From: Candidatus Undinarchaeales archaeon
Lineage (GTDB): Archaea; SpSt-1190; JASMDC01
Assembly (NCBI GenBank): GCA_030753015.1
Contig: JASMDC010000001.1
Coordinates: 165,467 to 229,466, forward strand
Direction: 5' to 3'
DNA length: 64,000 bases
The notes beneath the pieces were generated by a model, which saw only the letters and a program-made list of their open reading frames with translations, had not been told where the DNA came from and did no database searches. Positions 61,329-64,000 of the stretch are shown piece after piece. Positions within the stretch are counted from its first letter, which is position 1. Each line of letters begins with the position of its first letter. Made by a program: the position numbers and the translations under genes.

Positions 61329-62969
61329 TCACAGGAACTTCATGTCCCCCCTATGTCCGGAGTGCTGTGATGCGTACCGGTCGACGTCGTTCTCGTGCCG
61401 CCCGATGCGGTGCGCGATATCGTAGAGCTTCTCGGCCATGCCGTCCAGGTCGGCGGGATCGACATCCTTGCCGTCAACCACCACCTTGTAGGCCAGGACC
61501 TGGCCGGGATTGCTCCACATGTTGTGACCGTAATCTGTCTCGTGATAGTACCAGTCGCCGCCCTTGCACAGCGCCCAGACGTAGACGTGCTCGATGCCGC
61601 TTGGGTTCTGCCAGGTGCCCTTGTTGAGGTTGAAGTACTCCTCGCCGATGAGGCTGAGCCCGTTTGTAGAGCCGCCGTTCCAGGATTCGATCTGCTTGAG
61701 CGCCTCGATGCGCTTGGCACCGGGGGACTGCTGGGGGTCGAGGTTGTACGCGGTGCGCGAGGGCTCCACGAGCCCGTACTGGTCGAGCACCTTGAATCCA
61801 TCGGACCGCGGGCTGATCCCATCGTTGCCGATGTCCTGGAGCGTGTCCCGGTAGACGCTCGCGGCGTTCTGGAGGCCGCGGAGCTGGATCATCTCGTCGC
61901 TCAGCTTCCCCTCGACGCCCTTGAGCTTCTCTTCGTAGGCCTTGATGGTGACGTTCAGCTCCTCCATCCGTGCCGTCTCGTCGTGGATGGTGAGGGAGTA
62001 GGGCTGGGCCTTCTCCTCCTTGCTGGCGATCTCGCCCTTGAGCATGTCTTGGCGGCCCTTGGCGTTGTCGAGCATGCGCTCGTACCGATGGACGCTCTGC
62101 TCGTCGAGATTACGTCCGCCGAAGGAGGTCTTTTCCAGGGCACTTTCCTCCTCGAGGATCTTGACGTACTCCTTGCCCCGGCCCAGGAAAGAGACCGAAC
62201 CGCCAGCGTCGAGCATCTGGTCGCGGGCGGCCAGCACCTTCTCGGCTTTGTTGCGGTCGTAGACGACGGACTGGAGCTCGGTCCGCATCTCGTTGATCGT
62301 TTCAATGCGGCTGTCCAGTTCCTCCTGATTGGCCTTCCGCTCGGCCGAGAGCTTCTCCCACTCCTGTTGACTCGCAAGGTACTCGGCGGTCTGTGCGATT
62401 TCCTCCTTGTCGCCCTCCAGGCCGCTCAGCTTGGACTGCTGCTCCTTGATCTCGCCTAAAAGATTCTTATAGGGCTTGTCCAACGTCCGGTAGCGGACCT
62501 CCTTCTCGGCGATGCCAGCGTTGTGGAGCACGTCCAGGTCCTCGGCGAGCTTGCCCTCGGGATCGATGAACTCGGAGCCCTTCCCGACCACGCGCTCGTA
62601 CACGTCAGCGTTGCGCATGTCGTTGAACCAGGTAGTGAGATAGCCGTTGTCGCTCACGCTGATGTTCGTGGCCCCCGAGTCGATGGGGTAGATGCCCAGC
62701 GTTCTGATGATGTAGCGGTGGGCGCCCCAGGGCCGTGCTCTGGTCATCTCGGTCATGACCTTCTCCATGGTGGAGCCCTCATTGGTGCCTCCTGGTGCGG
62801 CGTGCTGTCCGCGCCGGCCCCGACGACCGCCCGCCTTCTGGGCGTTCACGCGGCCTTCCTTGGTCGGGTGCAGCGACATGATGACCTCAGCGGCCTCGTC
62901 GCCGTTGATAGGTGATAGCGTATCGGGAACCCAATCCCCTGCCGGTCCTCTCCATCCCATTTTATGCAT
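61329..62969 (-). CDS. Long coiled-coil protein
   Basis: 546 residues; ATG 62960 (MGWRGPAGDW) is an alternative start. An N-terminal segment with a Gly/Arg-rich patch (GGRRGRRGQHAAPGG) leads to a coiled coil (about 160-385) with a break at SVSFLGRGKEYVK. A C-terminal Trp- and Tyr-rich domain (GGDWYYHETDYGHNMWSNPGQV) lacks a known name. No membrane helix. The start overlaps the end of the PEP-synthase-like gene by 8 nt, so translation is coupled. It may scaffold the repeat proteins; this is inference. Confidence 0.65.
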   Translation of the reverse strand: MHKMGWRGPAGDWVPDTLSPINGDEAAEVIMSLHPTKEGRVNAQKAGGRRGRRGQHAAPGGTNEGSTMEKVMTEMTRARPWGAHRYIIRTLGIYPIDSGATNISVSDNGYLTTWFNDMRNADVYERVVGKGSEFIDPEGKLAEDLDVLHNAGIAEKEVRYRTLDKPYKNLLGEIKEQQSKLSGLEGDKEEIAQTAEYLASQQEWEKLSAERKANQEELDSRIETINEMRTELQSVVYDRNKAEKVLAARDQMLDAGGSVSFLGRGKEYVKILEEESALEKTSFGGRNLDEQSVHRYERMLDNAKGRQDMLKGEIASKEEKAQPYSLTIHDETARMEELNVTIKAYEEKLKGVEGKLSDEMIQLRGLQNAASVYRDTLQDIGNDGISPRSDGFKVLDQYGLVEPSRTAYNLDPQQSPGAKRIEALKQIESWNGGSTNGLSLIGEEYFNLNKGTWQNPSGIEHVYVWALCKGGDWYYHETDYGHNMWSNPGQVLAYKVVVDGKDVDPADLDGMAEKLYDIAHRIGRHENDVDRYASQHSGHRGDMKFL

Positions 62970-63795
62970 CCTCCTCCAGGGTGTATATCATCCCTGCACT
63001 TGCGTCCACGTATACGTCCATCCCGTCCTTGAGATCACGGGTGACGTCCTTGACGCCGACGAGCGTGGGGATACCGTTCTCGCGGGCGGTGATGGCGGCG
63101 TGACAGGTCTTGCCGCCCTCCTCGGTGATCATGGCTACTGCGCGGAGCATACGTTCGCCGCTCTGGTCCTCGTTGTAGATGAGCGAGGTCATGTCAGGAG
63201 TGGTCTCCCGGGCCACGAGGACGTAGTTCTCGAGGTCGTCCGGGACGTCGGAGGGCTTCTCCACGATGCGTACCTCGCCGTGGGCGGTCCCGCCCCAAAC
63301 ACGATGGCTGCGGTCCAGCTCGTAGAGCACATTCGCATCGGAAGGCACCTCGTGGTGCGAGAAATCCCGGTCCTCGTCCTTGACGGTGAGGGCGCGGGCC
63401 TGGGTGATATAGATCGTGTCGCCTTCGATGGCCCACTCGATGTCCATGTCCTTGCCGTACTCGGCCTTGATGACCTTGGCGATGCGGGTGAGCTCCTTGA
63501 CCTGAGCGTCGGTGATGCACTGCTTGTCACGCATGTCCGTCGGCACGGGGACGAACTCGGTCCCCTTGTCGGAGAACACGCACATCTTAGCTTTGGCGTC
63601 GATGTAGCGCTCAGTGATCTCTCCGGACTCGGGATCGACGATGAACTCGTCGGGCGTGACCTTACCGGATACGACGGATTCTCCCAGTCCGTAATTTGCG
63701 TCGATGATGATGACGTCATCGCCGCTGTCCACGTCCTTGGTGAACAGGGTACCGGCAGCGGTCGAGTTGATCTGGCGCTGGACCACCACGCCCAT
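62962..63795 (-). CDS. Truncated PEP-synthase-like protein (ATP-binding tail and phosphohistidine domain)
   Basis: Residues from ATG 63795 match the end of the PEP synthase ATP-grasp domain (MGVVVQRQI, IDANYGLGESVVSGKVTPDEF, DIEWAIEGDTIYITQARAL) and the mobile phosphohistidine domain (MITEEGGKTCHAAITARENG, with His in TCHAA). The C-terminal PEP/pyruvate barrel is missing, as the protein ends in ASAGMIYTLEEDA. Homology continues upstream of the ATG (FAGQHDSYNNVEG, near 63930) but no start codon precedes it before an in-frame TGA at 63994-63996. A second frame ending in a TAG at about 63953 overlaps. The gene is probably split or frameshifted near 63950, or uses an unusual start. Confidence 0.65.
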   Translation of the reverse strand: MGVVVQRQINSTAAGTLFTKDVDSGDDVIIIDANYGLGESVVSGKVTPDEFIVDPESGEITERYIDAKAKMCVFSDKGTEFVPVPTDMRDKQCITDAQVKELTRIAKVIKAEYGKDMDIEWAIEGDTIYITQARALTVKDEDRDFSHHEVPSDANVLYELDRSHRVWGGTAHGEVRIVEKPSDVPDDLENYVLVARETTPDMTSLIYNEDQSGERMLRAVAMITEEGGKTCHAAITARENGIPTLVGVKDVTRDLKDGMDVYVDASAGMIYTLEEDA

Positions 63796-64000
63796 GGAGA
63801 CGTGCTGCCCAAAGCCGTTCTCGCTGCGATAGCGGATGGCCCGCGGAGTGTAGAGCGAGCCCTGACAGGTCGCGGTCTTGTCGAGGACGTCGTCGAGGCC
63901 CTCGACATTGTTGTAGGAGTCGTGCTGGCCTGCGAACTGCTTTGTTGCATAACTAACCTTTTCTCGGCTCCAATCCCTTGTCCTCTTCGACAGTCAGGTC

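Noticed and set aside
61395..62459. 354-codon plus-strand frame opposite the coiled-coil gene
   Set aside because: The complement of a Glu/Lys-rich coiled coil gives a Leu-rich frame without real membrane or domain structure.
1..64000. CRISPR arrays
   Set aside because: No set of regularly spaced direct repeats with unique spacers was seen. All regular repeats found lie in coding frames and encode periodic protein sequence.

Overview
The window looks archaeal. Most genes have a TATA-like box (TTTATA, TTTAAA, TATAAA or similar) whose first base lies about 29-31 nt before the start codon. This geometry gives leaderless transcripts, and I see it at more than ten genes. The gene content agrees: two DHH phosphoesterases, an ACT-less aspartokinase fused to chorismate mutase, a sugar nucleotidyltransferase/phosphomannomutase fusion, PdxS/PdxT, an archaeal class III (pilin-like) signal anchor, and large Cys-rich surface proteins next to CPFG (DsbA-like) thiol proteins. 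The GC-rich genome and this mix suggest an uncultured euryarchaeal or DPANN-like lineage; I cannot place it further from sequence alone.

Layout. Positions 1-238 hold the end-truncated start of a DUF5752-like gene. 555-10086 holds two large proteins that join extracellular or adhesive modules to nine copies of a winged-helix-like repeat domain; the second is broken by an out-of-frame junction near 5825. 10140-13293 holds an ATP-grasp-like protein, a DHH phosphoesterase and a uridine phosphorylase. 13500-15150 is a low-GC island of two short genes, each set between GTTATACG and CGTATAAC motifs as in integron gene cassettes; a 535-aa protein of a family I recall mainly from bacteria follows it. 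17290-32960 is mainly housekeeping and metabolism (nucleotide-sugar synthesis, TlyA-like methyltransferase, aspartokinase-chorismate mutase, PfkB kinases, DHH/NrnA-like, SixA-like, exonuclease, dCMP deaminase, a double DsbA-like protein), with one small gene carrying an in-frame amber codon.

33992-48118 is a minus-strand block of secreted proteins: a membrane-anchored winged-helix protein, two large envelope proteins (one with a pilin-like N-terminus) and a 2632-residue Cys-rich protein with one C-type lectin domain nested inside another. 48229-54350 carries a Tyr-rich-tailed membrane protein, a HAD phosphatase, PdxS/PdxT, a lipoprotein-like protein, a membrane glycosyltransferase and an endonuclease IV-like protein.

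54354-64000 is one tightly packed minus-strand operon and the best candidate for an undescribed system. Reading in transcription order it has a truncated PEP-synthase-like protein, a coiled-coil protein, a small Gly-rich membrane protein, then four tandem paralogues. Each paralogue has a conserved ~105-residue Gly-rich head and a solenoid of 41-42-residue helical repeats. No function is known to me for these proteins.
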